In this document: piece by piece, positions 51,403 through 59,866 of the stretch
How the letters are laid out: each line of letters starts with the position of its first letter
Position numbering within the stretch: position 1 is the stretch's first letter
Assembly (NCBI GenBank): GCA_963704035.1
Contig: CAVPGR010000004.1
Coordinates: 868,001 to 932,000, forward strand
DNA length: 64,000 bases
From: JAOSJL01 sp963704035
GTDB lineage: Bacteria > Actinomycetota > Acidimicrobiia > IMCC26256 > JAOSJL01
Direction of reading: 5' to 3'
Made by a program: the position numbers and the translations under genes
Notes under the pieces: generated by a model
Databases searched by the model: none
What the model was told of the DNA's origin: nothing
Seen by the model: only the letters and a program-made list of their open reading frames with translations

Positions 51403-54400
51403 ACCTCGGGTTCGAGGACCAGTCCGTCGCGGTAGGTGACCGTATTGGTCCGAAGCGCGGGAACGCGCGCCCCGGGCGTGAGAATTCCCACCAGGTTCAG
51501 AGGATCGGACCCCGACAGGGTGACCTCGGTGCCGTCACGTTCGGTACGCCGGATCCGCCGCAGAGAATCGAGGGCCTCGGGGAGCGCGTACTGCTCGCCC
51601 ACGAATCCCGTGACGAAGCGCCCGCCGCGGATCAGGCCCCGCGCCTCCAGGCGTCGGAAGGCCCAGACGATCTCGCGCCACGGAACGGCCAGATGCTCGC
51701 GGGTCACGAGATCGCGGAAGACCACGCCCCAGCGGGCCAGAAGTTGCTCGGCGACGGCCTCCGCGAGGTCGTCGGGATCGTCCACGACGCCCGCTGCCGG
51801 GAGGAGCGACCACCTGCCCTCCGCTCCCACGTCGCGGCGCGCTCCGCGGCGAAGGCCACGTCGCGTCCCTCGCCCGGTGGCGCTCCTCGCCCGATGCTGA
51901 CGTCTGTTCCATCGCTCCCGCGAAGACAGCAGCGACCGGACGGCGTGGAAGCCGTCGGCTGTGATCAACCCGCGCGCCACTCCGTCCCAGAGAGCCTCTT
52001 CGACCTCCACCGGAAGGCGCCCCGTCCGCGCGACGAGCTCACCGTGGAAGAGCGCTCCCTGAGCCTCGAGTGCATCGAGTACCTCGCGGGTCTTTCCCAC
52101 GTCGGGGACCGCCGGCTCGGTGTCGCCGCGAGCGGCGCGCAGCAACCAGGGGAGGTCGTCGCGCAGGACGAAGCTGACCGGGGTGGCCCGTGAAGGAGTC
52201 GCTCCTGCGCGGCGTTCTCCGTCGCCGTCGTCGATGCGGGGGGCGAGGCGGCCCCAGGTGAGCTCACCCGACAGGCACAGCTCGTCGACCCAACCCGGCC
52301 GGTAGTCGGCGACGCGAGCGGCGAGCACCGACTCCTCCCACGCCCCGGCCGCGAGCTCGAAACCCTGGAGCTGTTCCATCACAGCGAGAAGCCCTCGCCG
52401 ACCTTCCCGCTGTGTTCCGGGTGCGACGTGCTGCCAGCGGAGAAGGAAACGTACGAGATCCTGCGCGGTGACGGGATCGATCTCGCTGCGGAGTCGCTTG
52501 CGCGTGTAGGCGTGGATCCGAGCGAGCAGTCTGCGCGCACACCATTGCTCTGCTGCGGGTGCTTCCGATTCGGCGATCTCGGGATCGAACGATCCACGCA
52601 GCGCGAAGCCTTCATCCTCGAGAGCCAACAGGGCGGCGTCGACGTCGCTGTCGCCCAGACACGTCGTCGCGACGAGCTCGGTCACGGTGACCGGGCCGCT
52701 GAGTTCCAGGGCTCCGCGCACGACCGACGCTTTCACGGCGGCAGCATCGGGCGACTCGGGTGGTCGCAAGCCGTCGGGAACTGCCACGTCGGGGGAAACC
52801 GACACGTCGGGGTAGGCGGCCTCCACCAACGGGCGACGTTCGGTAGCGACCCACAGGGGACCAGCGTCAGTGTGGAGAGACGCAGCGCGACCGCGCTCGA
52901 CGAGTTCGTCGAAATGCTCCGACCACTCCGGGTCCGGACGCAGGACGACCGCACCGAGCAACACGTCGTGGAGTTCGTCGGGATCCCGCGGATCCGGGCG
53001 GGCCTCGTCGCGCACCCGTGCGATCGCGTCGGGGTCGAGACGACCGAGCTCGGAAGGGTCGACGGGGAGACCACGCCGGAGTTGGACGGCTCGCGTGCGG
53101 CGCTCTTCGAGCGGAGCGTCGTCGAGAAACGTGTAGGGGCGACCGTTGAGGATCTCGTGTGTGAGGGGCGAGGGTTCGGTCACATCGACGCAGTGAACCG
53201 CGATGTCGCCGGATCTCAGAGCCGCCACGACGTCGCGCAACCCGTCCACGTCCATCGCCTCGTGAAGTGCGTCGTAGACCGTCTGGCGTACGATCGGGTG
53301 GTCGGGGATCTCCACCGGTCCGGTGACGTTCTCCTGGCAGGCTGCGAGCCTCGGGAAGATCGCCGCCATGAGGTCGTCGGACTCCATCCGCTGGATCGGG
53401 GGCGGGTTCTTCTTCCCTCCCCGGAAACGCAGCACCGCCAATGAGCGGTTGAGATTCCATCGCCATCTGGCCGTGAACATCGGCGACACGAGCACCGCCT
53501 GGGCGAGTACGTCCTCCACGGTGTTGGGGTGCAGGAAGTTCGCGACGTCCTCGAGAGGGAAGCTGTGCTGAGGACCGAGCGACAGCACCACGGCATCGTC
53601 GTTCGCCGCGGCCTGGAGCTCGAAGTCGAACGACTTGCAGAAGCGCTTGCGCAACGCCAGACCCAGCCCTCGGTTGATGCGGCCGCCGAAGGGCGCGTGC
53701 ACGACGAGCTGCATACCGCCGCTGTCGTCGAAGAAGCGCTCGAACACGATCGTGTCGTTCGTGGGGAGACGCCCGAGCACGGCCCGGCTCGTGGCGAGGT
53801 ACGTCACGATGAGCTCAGCGGCGGCGTCGGCGAGACCGGCCACCTCACACAACCAGGCCCGGGCAGCGTCGGGGTCGCCGGCGACGAGGCGTTCCTCCAC
53901 GGCCGCACGCAGGTCGGACACCTCGGCCGACAGCTCTTCCGTGCGGGCGGGTGCCTCACCCAGCCAGAACGGGACGGTCGGGGGAGCGCCGCGTGCGTCG
54001 ACCACGCGCACCGTCCCCGGTTCGATCCGGCGGATGCGCCAGGACGTACTACCGAGGAGGAAGACGTCGCCCGCCATGCTCTCGGTCGCCCAGTCCTCGT
54101 TGACCGTTCCGACAAAGGTGTCGTCGGGATCAGCAACGACGCGGTAGTCGGCGAGCTCGGGAATCGCACCTCCGGAGGTGAGCGCCGCGAGCCGGGCGCC
54201 GCGGCGACCCCGCAGTTCGTTGTTCACCCGGTCGCGGTGCACGTAGTGGGCGCGCAGCCCGCGACCGGTCGGTATCCCTTCGGACACGACCTCGAGGATC
54301 TCGTCGAACTCCTCGCGGGACAGCTCTGCGAACGGTGCGGCGCCGCGGAACAGGTTGTAGAGGCCGTCTTCGTCCCATTCCTCGGCAGCGACCTCCGCCA

Positions 54401-55715
54401 CGATCTGCTGGGCGAGGATGTCGAGGGGTGCGACCGGTGGGTGCAGCGCGTCGAGGTGTCCCGCACGCACACCAGCGATGAGCGCCGCGCACTCGACGAG
54501 CTCGTCGCGGGTGAGCGGGTAGAGGCGGCCCTTGGGCGTTCCGCCACGACTGTGCCCGGAGCGTCCGACCCGCTGGAGGAACGTCGCCAGCGACCGCGGC
54601 GATCCGATCTGGCACACGAGCTCCACCGGGCCGATGTCGATCCCGAGCTCGAGTGAGGCCGTCGCGACGAGCGCGCGCAACTCGCCCGCCCGCAGCCGCG
54701 ATTCGACACGCGTTCGGCGGTCCTTGGAAAGGCTCCCATGGTGAGAGGCGACCTGTTCGTCGCCGAGCCTCTCAGCGAGCAGATGCGCGACACGTTCGGC
54801 CATCCGGCGCGTGTTCACGAACACGAGCGTGGTGCGGTGTGCGAGAACGTGCTCCGCTATTCGGTCGAGTATCTCACCGAGCTGTTCGGCTGCCGCCACC
54901 GCCTCGAGCTCGCCCTCGGGTAGTTCGATGGCCAGGTCGAGGGTGCGCTGGTGGCCCTCGTCGACGACCGTGCAACGCGGCGAGCCGTCGGGGTTCGAAC
55001 GTTCCTCACCCGCGCCGACGAGGAACCGCGCCACCACGTCGAGCGGCCGTTGAGTAGCCGACAGCCCGATACGTGCCGGGCGTCGCTCGCTCACGTGTTC
55101 GAGACGCTCGAGGGTGAGGGCGAGATGCGAGCCGCGCTTGTCGCGCACGGCAGCGTGGATCTCGTCGATCACCACGGTGTCGACGGAGCGCAGATTCTCG
55201 CGGCTGCGATCAGCAGTGACCATGAGATACAGCGATTCGGGTGTGGTGACGAGAATCGTCGGTGGCTTGCGCACCATCGCTGCGCGTTGCGAAGAGGTGG
55301 TGTCGCCCGTGCGCACCGCCACGGTGATCGGCGCGGGAACGAGCCCGAGTTCGCGCGCGATCTCTGCGATCTCAGCCAGCGGCTCCTCGAGGTTCTGGTG
55401 AATGTCGACGGCCAGAGCCTTCAGCGGCGAGGCGTACACAACCCGGGTGACGTCGACCCGTTCGTTGCGGTCGTGCGCGCGGTAGAGCGCGTCGATACAC
55501 ACGAGAAACGCTGCGAGCGTCTTGCCTGATCCGGTGGGTGCGGCGATGAGTGCGTCTCCACCGGCCGCGATGGCGGGCCAGCCGCGTTCCTGCGCGCTCG
55601 TGGGCCCTTCGGGAAAACGATGCTCGAACCAGGTGCGTACGGCCGGGTGTCGTACGCCGAGCCGCTCGAGGTCGTGTGCCCCGGGATCGTGTGATGTGGC
55701 GGTCGCGGTGGTCAC
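51384..55715 (-). CDS. lhr: Lhr-family ATP-dependent DNA helicase
   Basis: A 1443-residue superfamily 2 helicase. Motif I is 'ALIAAPTGSGKTLAAFLV', motif Ia 'VVYASPLKALAVDIHQNL', motif II 'DTVVIDEIHAAVRDKRGSHL' (DEIH), motif III 'RIGLSATQRPL', motif IV/V 'TTLVFVNTRRMAERVAHLLA' and 'TASLELGIDIGPVELVCQIG', motif VI 'LQRVGRSGHSRGG'. The Lhr winged-helix/beta-barrel region and a long C-terminal part follow, giving a length close to mycobacterial Lhr. Lhr translocates 3'-5' on DNA and unwinds RNA:DNA hybrids in repair. GTG start. Its 3' end overlaps the convergent acyl-CoA dehydrogenase gene by 19 bp. Confidence 0.95.
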   Translation of the reverse strand: MTTATATSHDPGAHDLERLGVRHPAVRTWFEHRFPEGPTSAQERGWPAIAAGGDALIAAPTGSGKTLAAFLVCIDALYRAHDRNERVDVTRVVYASPLKALAVDIHQNLEEPLAEIAEIARELGLVPAPITVAVRTGDTTSSQRAAMVRKPPTILVTTPESLYLMVTADRSRENLRSVDTVVIDEIHAAVRDKRGSHLALTLERLEHVSERRPARIGLSATQRPLDVVARFLVGAGEERSNPDGSPRCTVVDEGHQRTLDLAIELPEGELEAVAAAEQLGEILDRIAEHVLAHRTTLVFVNTRRMAERVAHLLAERLGDEQVASHHGSLSKDRRTRVESRLRAGELRALVATASLELGIDIGPVELVCQIGSPRSLATFLQRVGRSGHSRGGTPKGRLYPLTRDELVECAALIAGVRAGHLDALHPPVAPLDILAQQIVAEVAAEEWDEDGLYNLFRGAAPFAELSREEFDEILEVVSEGIPTGRGLRAHYVHRDRVNNELRGRRGARLAALTSGGAIPELADYRVVADPDDTFVGTVNEDWATESMAGDVFLLGSTSWRIRRIEPGTVRVVDARGAPPTVPFWLGEAPARTEELSAEVSDLRAAVEERLVAGDPDAARAWLCEVAGLADAAAELIVTYLATSRAVLGRLPTNDTIVFERFFDDSGGMQLVVHAPFGGRINRGLGLALRKRFCKSFDFELQAAANDDAVVLSLGPQHSFPLEDVANFLHPNTVEDVLAQAVLVSPMFTARWRWNLNRSLAVLRFRGGKKNPPPIQRMESDDLMAAIFPRLAACQENVTGPVEIPDHPIVRQTVYDALHEAMDVDGLRDVVAALRSGDIAVHCVDVTEPSPLTHEILNGRPYTFLDDAPLEERRTRAVQLRRGLPVDPSELGRLDPDAIARVRDEARPDPRDPDELHDVLLGAVVLRPDPEWSEHFDELVERGRAASLHTDAGPLWVATERRPLVEAAYPDVSVSPDVAVPDGLRPPESPDAAAVKASVVRGALELSGPVTVTELVATTCLGDSDVDAALLALEDEGFALRGSFDPEIAESEAPAAEQWCARRLLARIHAYTRKRLRSEIDPVTAQDLVRFLLRWQHVAPGTQREGRRGLLAVMEQLQGFELAAGAWEESVLAARVADYRPGWVDELCLSGELTWGRLAPRIDDGDGERRAGATPSRATPVSFVLRDDLPWLLRAARGDTEPAVPDVGKTREVLDALEAQGALFHGELVARTGRLPVEVEEALWDGVARGLITADGFHAVRSLLSSRERWNRRQHRARSATGRGTRRGLRRGARRDVGAEGRWSLLPAAGVVDDPDDLAEAVAEQLLARWGVVFRDLVTREHLAVPWREIVWAFRRLEARGLIRGGRFVTGFVGEQYALPEALDSLRRIRRTERDGTEVTLSGSDPLNLVGILTPGARVPALRTNTVTYRDGLVLEPEVQSGIS

Positions 55716-55793
55716 CGTGAGAGGCTCTTTCGCATCGAACGCACGTTCGACGGGAGGCTACCGCCCTCCCGTGTCGCTGGCCAGACGAAGCTG

Positions 55794-56993
55794 TCAGATG
55801 AACGACGTATCGGCGTCCAGACCCATCGCGGGATGGGCGCCGGTCACGACGGTCTGCACCGTGCCCCAGCCGTGACCGCCGCCGACGGGGTCCTTCACAC
55901 GGACGACGCACTCCCGGAGTTGGTGCACGCGCCGGGCCACCTCGGGCAGGGAGCAGTCGGCGATGTGCTCGCCATCGACATGCAGGGGGCCCCGATTCTC
56001 GCCGTGATAGTGGCCGTCGAAGCCGAAGTAGAGGCCCGTGCCCAGGTGGAACCCGGTGTCGGAGACGGCCTCGATCCCGACGGGCCGCGCGCTTCCGTCG
56101 GACGCGGAGAAGCCGAGTGTCCCGCCGATCAGGCGCCGGTTGTCGGGATCGAAACGCAGGTCGGGAACGACGCCGGACAGCGCCTCCCGCCGACCGTCCG
56201 CGTGTTCCACGTTCCCCTGGAACCTGTCACGTTCGTATCCCGGCATCGACACCGACTGGAGGTAGTGGTGAAGCCCGTAGCACGACCCGTCGGGACGCTC
56301 GAGCAGCATCGGCGACCAGATCACCAACACGGAGAGCCCGTCGGGACCCTGCCGGTCGTCGGCGTCGCCCGCAGGTACTCCGCCCGCAGGTACTCCGACG
56401 TCCTGGCGGACGCCCCACGAGTGGTCGCGGCTCGAGAACCACGCGCCGGGATCGATCTCGTGGCGTTCGCCGTCGAGTTCCACCCATCCGGACGGGACTC
56501 CGACCTGGTGATAGCGGACCAGATCCTCGTCGGGGCCCGACGGCTCACGGCTTCGTCGTCGCTCGCGATCTTCCATGTTCGCGGGCACGCTCGCCCGGAA
56601 CGTCCAGTCGAAGGCGATCGGCTGCACGTCGGTCGGCTCGAGGTGGAAACGGATCTCGCGCAGCGGTTCGACGACCTCGTACTCGAGGGGCCCGACCGAT
56701 GTGCCCGAGGGGTCACCCGCGAGTGTCCTGCTCCCCCGTACGGTCCACTGCTCGACGCCGCGCGACGCGCCGGCGAATGCGTCGAGGACGCCGCGGTTCG
56801 GATACTTCCCCATGCCGAATTCGACCTGGAGGGAGCCGTCTCGCGCCGCGGCGGTCGCCACGACCTTCTCGGTCCATGACGGGTCCGACCGTGAGGCGGG
56901 CGCGGCCGAGGCGTCACCGGCGCCGAACGTGTCGACGGCCGGGTGGTCGAACGTCTCATCGGCCGCCACGAGCGGCCCGATCGTCGGATGCAC
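55794..56993 (-). CDS. Conserved hypothetical protein, AttH/lipocalin-like
   Basis: A 399-residue soluble protein without signal peptide or membrane helix. It opens 'VVATAAARDGSLQVEFGMGK' and contains 'EPTDVQPIAFDWTFRASVPA', 'HEIDPGAWFSSRDHSWGVRQ' and 'EAVSDTGFHLGTGLYFGFDG'; the S-R-D-H-S-W-G-V-R segment is the best anchor. The beta-rich pattern recalls AttH/hydroxyneurosporene-synthase-type lipocalin folds. A 15-bp duplication gives 'GVPAGGVPAG'. It is divergent from a phosphotransferase gene with ~76 bp between, a pairing I have seen described in actinobacteria with lipid- and steroid-related genes. GTG start. Function unknown. Confidence 0.7.
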   Translation of the reverse strand: MHPTIGPLVAADETFDHPAVDTFGAGDASAAPASRSDPSWTEKVVATAAARDGSLQVEFGMGKYPNRGVLDAFAGASRGVEQWTVRGSRTLAGDPSGTSVGPLEYEVVEPLREIRFHLEPTDVQPIAFDWTFRASVPANMEDRERRRSREPSGPDEDLVRYHQVGVPSGWVELDGERHEIDPGAWFSSRDHSWGVRQDVGVPAGGVPAGDADDRQGPDGLSVLVIWSPMLLERPDGSCYGLHHYLQSVSMPGYERDRFQGNVEHADGRREALSGVVPDLRFDPDNRRLIGGTLGFSASDGSARPVGIEAVSDTGFHLGTGLYFGFDGHYHGENRGPLHVDGEHIADCSLPEVARRVHQLRECVVRVKDPVGGGHGWGTVQTVVTGAHPAMGLDADTSFI

Positions 56994-57069
56994 GACCTTG
57001 CCTCCCCACCTCCGATAGAGATCGGCAGGGCGACGTTATCGTTGCGCTGATGTCCGAACGGCGGAGACG

Positions 57070-58128
57070 ATGATGACGACATCCGATCCCGACGACATCC
57101 AGCGGATGCTGAGGGAATGGCTTCGTCCCCGCCTCGAGATCGACGGCCCGACTCCCACCGATCTCGGTCTGTTCAACGTGGGGACGCCCGACCACGGCGG
57201 CATGTCGAACGAGACAATCCTCTTCGACGCCGGCTGGAAGGAGGACGGAGAACAACGAGGCCTCGCTCTCGTCGCCAAGCTGGAACCGTCGGGTCCTGCA
57301 CTGTTCCCGACCTACGACCCGGGCCGCGAGGCGGCGATCCTGAGGGCGTTGGCCGAGTACTCCGACGTTCCGGTACCGGAGGTGGTCGGGACCGGGCCCG
57401 ATCCGGGAACGCCCGGGCGGCCCTTCTTCGTCATGAAGAAGCTTGCCGGGAGCATCCCGGCGGACGATCCGCCCTACTTTCTGGCCGGGTGGCTCCACGA
57501 CGCCACCGCCGAGGAGCAACGCTCGGCGCTCGACGGGGCCGTTGACACCATGGCTCGGATCCACGCTCTCGATCCACAAGTGATCGTGCCCGGGCCCGAG
57601 TGCGATTCGGCCGACCTGCCCGGCGCAGCCGGCCTCGACCAGGACCTCGCGTACTGGCGGCGCTACCTCGACTGGCTCGCCGACGACAGCCCCGCTCCGC
57701 TGCTGGAGGCTGCTCTCGCCTGGTGCGAGGACCAGCGTCCGCAAGACCCGAGGCCGGACACACTCTGCTGGGGCGACGCTCGGATGGGGAACCTCGTGTT
57801 CGGGCCCGACTACCGCGTCACGGGCGTCCTCGATTGGGAGATGGCCGGGCCCGGGGCCCCGGAGACCGACCTCGGCTGGTTCCTGTTCGCCCACGACACG
57901 GCCCTCATGTGGATGGAGGACCTCCCGGGCTTCCGCGACCGCGACGGACTGCTGGCTCGGTACACGAACGCTGCGGGACGCGAGCCGCGTGACCTGCACT
58001 GGTACGAGGTCTGGGCAGGTGTGCGTGCGACGGCGATCCACCTCCGGAGCCTGCGGCTGCGCGGAGCGGAACCCGACGGGGAAACACCGCTCATGGCGAG
58101 CCTGCGCCGACTGGTCGATCTTCCCTGA
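57070..58128 (+). CDS. Phosphotransferase (aminoglycoside phosphotransferase-fold) family protein
   Basis: A 352-residue APH/choline-kinase-fold protein. 'ALVAKLEPSGPALFPTYDPG' carries the ATP-binding Lys, 'PRPFFVMKKLAG'-like 'GRPFFVMKKLAGSIPAD' the hinge, 'TLCWGDARMGNLVFGP' the catalytic loop (W-G-D-x-x-x-x-N, with Trp where many members have His) and 'VTGVLDWEMAGPGAPETDLG' the metal-binding D-W-E. The W-G-D form occurs in ACAD10/11-like phosphotransferases linked to acyl-CoA metabolism. It is preceded by a GGAG site. Two adjacent ATG codons are possible. Substrate unknown. Confidence 0.9.
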   Translation: MMTTSDPDDIQRMLREWLRPRLEIDGPTPTDLGLFNVGTPDHGGMSNETILFDAGWKEDGEQRGLALVAKLEPSGPALFPTYDPGREAAILRALAEYSDVPVPEVVGTGPDPGTPGRPFFVMKKLAGSIPADDPPYFLAGWLHDATAEEQRSALDGAVDTMARIHALDPQVIVPGPECDSADLPGAAGLDQDLAYWRRYLDWLADDSPAPLLEAALAWCEDQRPQDPRPDTLCWGDARMGNLVFGPDYRVTGVLDWEMAGPGAPETDLGWFLFAHDTALMWMEDLPGFRDRDGLLARYTNAAGREPRDLHWYEVWAGVRATAIHLRSLRLRGAEPDGETPLMASLRRLVDLP

Positions 58129-58181
58129 GAGATCCCCGGACAGTTCCCCGGACAGCTCCCCGACACGTTCGCGCCCGGGCG

Positions 58182-58214
58182 CGAACAACCCCCGCCGATA
58201 GCGGGGGTTGTTCG
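58182..58214. terminator. Bidirectional terminator-like hairpin
   Basis: CGAACAACCCCCGC (58182-58195) pairs perfectly with 58201-58214 around loop CGATA, a 14-bp stem. It lies between the convergent phosphotransferase and Rpf-like genes. The plus-strand side is followed by a G-run rather than a T-run, so it is not a textbook intrinsic terminator. It is not related to the other palindrome families in the window. Confidence 0.7.
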
Positions 58215-58232
58215 GGGGGAGCAGGAAATCGC

Positions 58233-58826
58233 TCAGCAGGCGCCGCCCCAGTGGGAGGCGCCTGCACCACCTGCGTACAGGTGGTTGAAGGCGGCATCCT
58301 GGTCAGCGGGCGAGGCGCTGGAGGGAGGGGTTCCCGCCAGATCGCCACGTCCCATTGACGTCACGGCGTTGTTCCAGGTGTTCTGGTTGAACTGGTAGGC
58401 GCCGTAGTAGCCGTTACCGGTGTTGATGGAGTAGTCGCCACCGCTCTCACGCTGGCGGATGCAGGCGGCGGTGCCACCGGTACCGCCACCACCCGTGGCG
58501 GGAGCGCTACGGGACACGGTTGCCGCTGCCTGTTCGGCGGCACGGGCCGCGTCGGCTTCGGCCTGGCGGGCGGCCTCTTCTTCGAGCGCCTGGATGTAGG
58601 CCGCGGCTCTCAGCGTCTCGACGTCCTCGGCATGCCGGCGGAATCCTTCGATCTCCTGGGTCCGCACCCATGCCGCCAACTCTGCATCATGGTTCTCGAC
58701 AGTTGCGGCCGCCGGCCGCCCGGTATGGGTGACATCGTCGGGCGATTCCTCGGACATGGCCAGGCCGGCGCCGGCGGTGGCCAGCACGACGGCCACGGCT
58801 GTGGCGATGAGCACTGTTCTGCGCAT
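58233..58826 (-). CDS. Secreted Rpf-like transglycosylase-domain protein
   Basis: A 197-residue secreted protein: signal peptide ('VLIATAVAVVLATAGAGLA'), a helical stretch ('AAYIQALEEEAARQAEADAA'), a Gly-rich linker and a C-terminal Rpf-like domain 'RQRESGGDYSINTGNGYYGA' followed by 'YQFNQNTWNNAVTSMGRGDL' with the catalytic Glu. The domain ends 'AGGAGASHWGGAC'. Rpf proteins cleave peptidoglycan and promote resuscitation. ATG 58826 follows AGGAGAAGAG. The leader upstream carries an intrinsic terminator (58886-58920), so expression may be attenuated. A longer paralogue is at 46274. Confidence 0.93.
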   Translation of the reverse strand: MRRTVLIATAVAVVLATAGAGLAMSEESPDDVTHTGRPAAATVENHDAELAAWVRTQEIEGFRRHAEDVETLRAAAYIQALEEEAARQAEADAARAAEQAAATVSRSAPATGGGGTGGTAACIRQRESGGDYSINTGNGYYGAYQFNQNTWNNAVTSMGRGDLAGTPPSSASPADQDAAFNHLYAGGAGASHWGGAC

Positions 58827-58885
58827 GTCGTCTCTTCTCCTGGTTGTGTCCCGCCGTCCCACCGCGGCGCGGCGAAACAGTGCGG

Positions 58886-58920
58886 AACAAAAGGAAGAAG
58901 CCACCCGAACGGGCGGCTCC
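58886..58920 (-). terminator. Intrinsic terminator inside the leader of the Rpf-like gene
   Basis: On the minus strand AGCCGCCC and GGGTGGCT (58918-58911 with 58906-58899) form an 8-bp stem with loop GTTC, followed by a T-rich TCTTCCTTTTGTT. It ends about 60 nt before the Rpf-like start. No gene on this strand ends nearby upstream, so it most likely acts on the Rpf transcript itself. A second hairpin, TCTGCC ... GGCAGA (58950-58972), lies just upstream. Confidence 0.6.
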
Positions 58921-59151
58921 GAGAAGCGACGCTAACAGCTGCAAGCGCCTCTGCCGGACAGTTCCTGGCAGATACTGGCAATCATAAGAGGTTTCACGAA
59001 CGGCCGCGATCGCTGCAAATGCGACGATCCATCACCGTGCGGGCTCCGGAAAGCCGTGGATCATGTGACAAATTTCACAAGAAAATGTCCCTCTTTCAGC
59101 CGATTTACTGAAGCCCGCGAGGGCTCCCGTTTCCGCCTACGCTCGGGAAGG

Positions 59152-59802
59152 ATGCGGCGTCGCTGGTTTCGCACACGGGCACTGGCAGGCGTCGCCGGAC
59201 CGGCAGGATTCACCGCGGCGTGGGTGTTCGGAACCGCCCGCCAACACGGCCGGGATGGATACACGGTCCAGGTGGAACAGATCAGCGGCCTCGCAGCCCC
59301 TGACGCCCGACATCCCGCCGTGATGACCGCCGGCTTCCTCGCCTACAGCGCGGGCATGTGGCTGTTCGCCTCGGCGCTCGACGACGCCGTGGGCGGGCGA
59401 GGGAGGGCACGAATCGGCCCACACCTCGTGCGTCTCGGCGCGCTCGGCATTGCCGGAGCGGGGATCCTTCGGCGTGACCGGATGCTGCTCATCGACCTCG
59501 ACGGCGACGAGGTCCAGTCAGGGCAAAACGACCTGCACGATGCGGCCAGCGCGGTGGCCTTCACATCCTTGTTCTTCGCACCGCTCGCCCTGGCGCCCGG
59601 CCTCCGACGCCATGCCGACACCCGAATGGTCGCCATGAGCGGCATCGCCGCCACAATGGCGGCCGCAGCCGTCCTCGTGGTCTTTCAGAGCAAGCGGTTC
59701 CGCCGGTACAACGGCATCCTCCAGCGTGTCGCCGTCACGCTGCCGATGCTCCCGACCGCCGCCCTGGCCCTCCGCCTCGCCCTCCGCGGTGGACGCGGGT
59801 GA
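59152..59802 (+). CDS. DUF998-like membrane protein
   Basis: A 216-residue membrane protein with about six hydrophobic segments. It opens 'RRRWFRTRALAGVAGPAGFT' and has 'GLAAPDARHPAVMTAGFLAY' and 'DLDGDEVQSGQNDLHDAASA' between helices; the latter two match the DUF998 pattern of an external loop with H-x-x-(A/x)-S. Function is unknown. ATG 59152 follows GGGAAGG. The 325-bp stretch upstream is shared with the divergent Rpf-like gene and is the least GC-rich part of the region. The gene ends within a degenerate copy of the two-hairpin element. Confidence 0.8.
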   Translation: MRRRWFRTRALAGVAGPAGFTAAWVFGTARQHGRDGYTVQVEQISGLAAPDARHPAVMTAGFLAYSAGMWLFASALDDAVGGRGRARIGPHLVRLGALGIAGAGILRRDRMLLIDLDGDEVQSGQNDLHDAASAVAFTSLFFAPLALAPGLRRHADTRMVAMSGIAATMAAAAVLVVFQSKRFRRYNGILQRVAVTLPMLPTAALALRLALRGGRG

Positions 59803-59804
59803 GT

Positions 59805-59866
59805 GCGATCAGCGACGCAGGATCCGCGCTCCGCCGATGCCGGACCCTAGCGCCGAAGGCGCACTA
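59805..59866. repeat. Two-hairpin dispersed repeat, degenerate copy D
   Basis: GCGATCAGCGACGCAGGATCC matches the start of the element and GCGCC-GAA-GGCGC is its second stem; the sequence between is altered and shortened. It lies between two convergent genes, and its CTAG supplies the stop codon of the PlsC-like gene, as in the array. Stem 2 again differs from the other copies while still pairing. Confidence 0.55.

Noticed and set aside
57050..57073. Seven-codon leader ORF before the phosphotransferase gene
   Set aside because: It overlaps the real ATG and its last codons contain the GGAG ribosome binding site; most likely chance.
58131..58166. Short CCCCGGACAG direct repeats before the terminator
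   Set aside because: Three imperfect 12-mers next to a gene end; too short and degenerate to call an element.
58827..59151. c-di-AMP (ydaO) riboswitch before the Rpf-like gene
   Set aside because: I looked for its conserved blocks on the minus strand and could not align them; only a terminator and a hairpin are supported.
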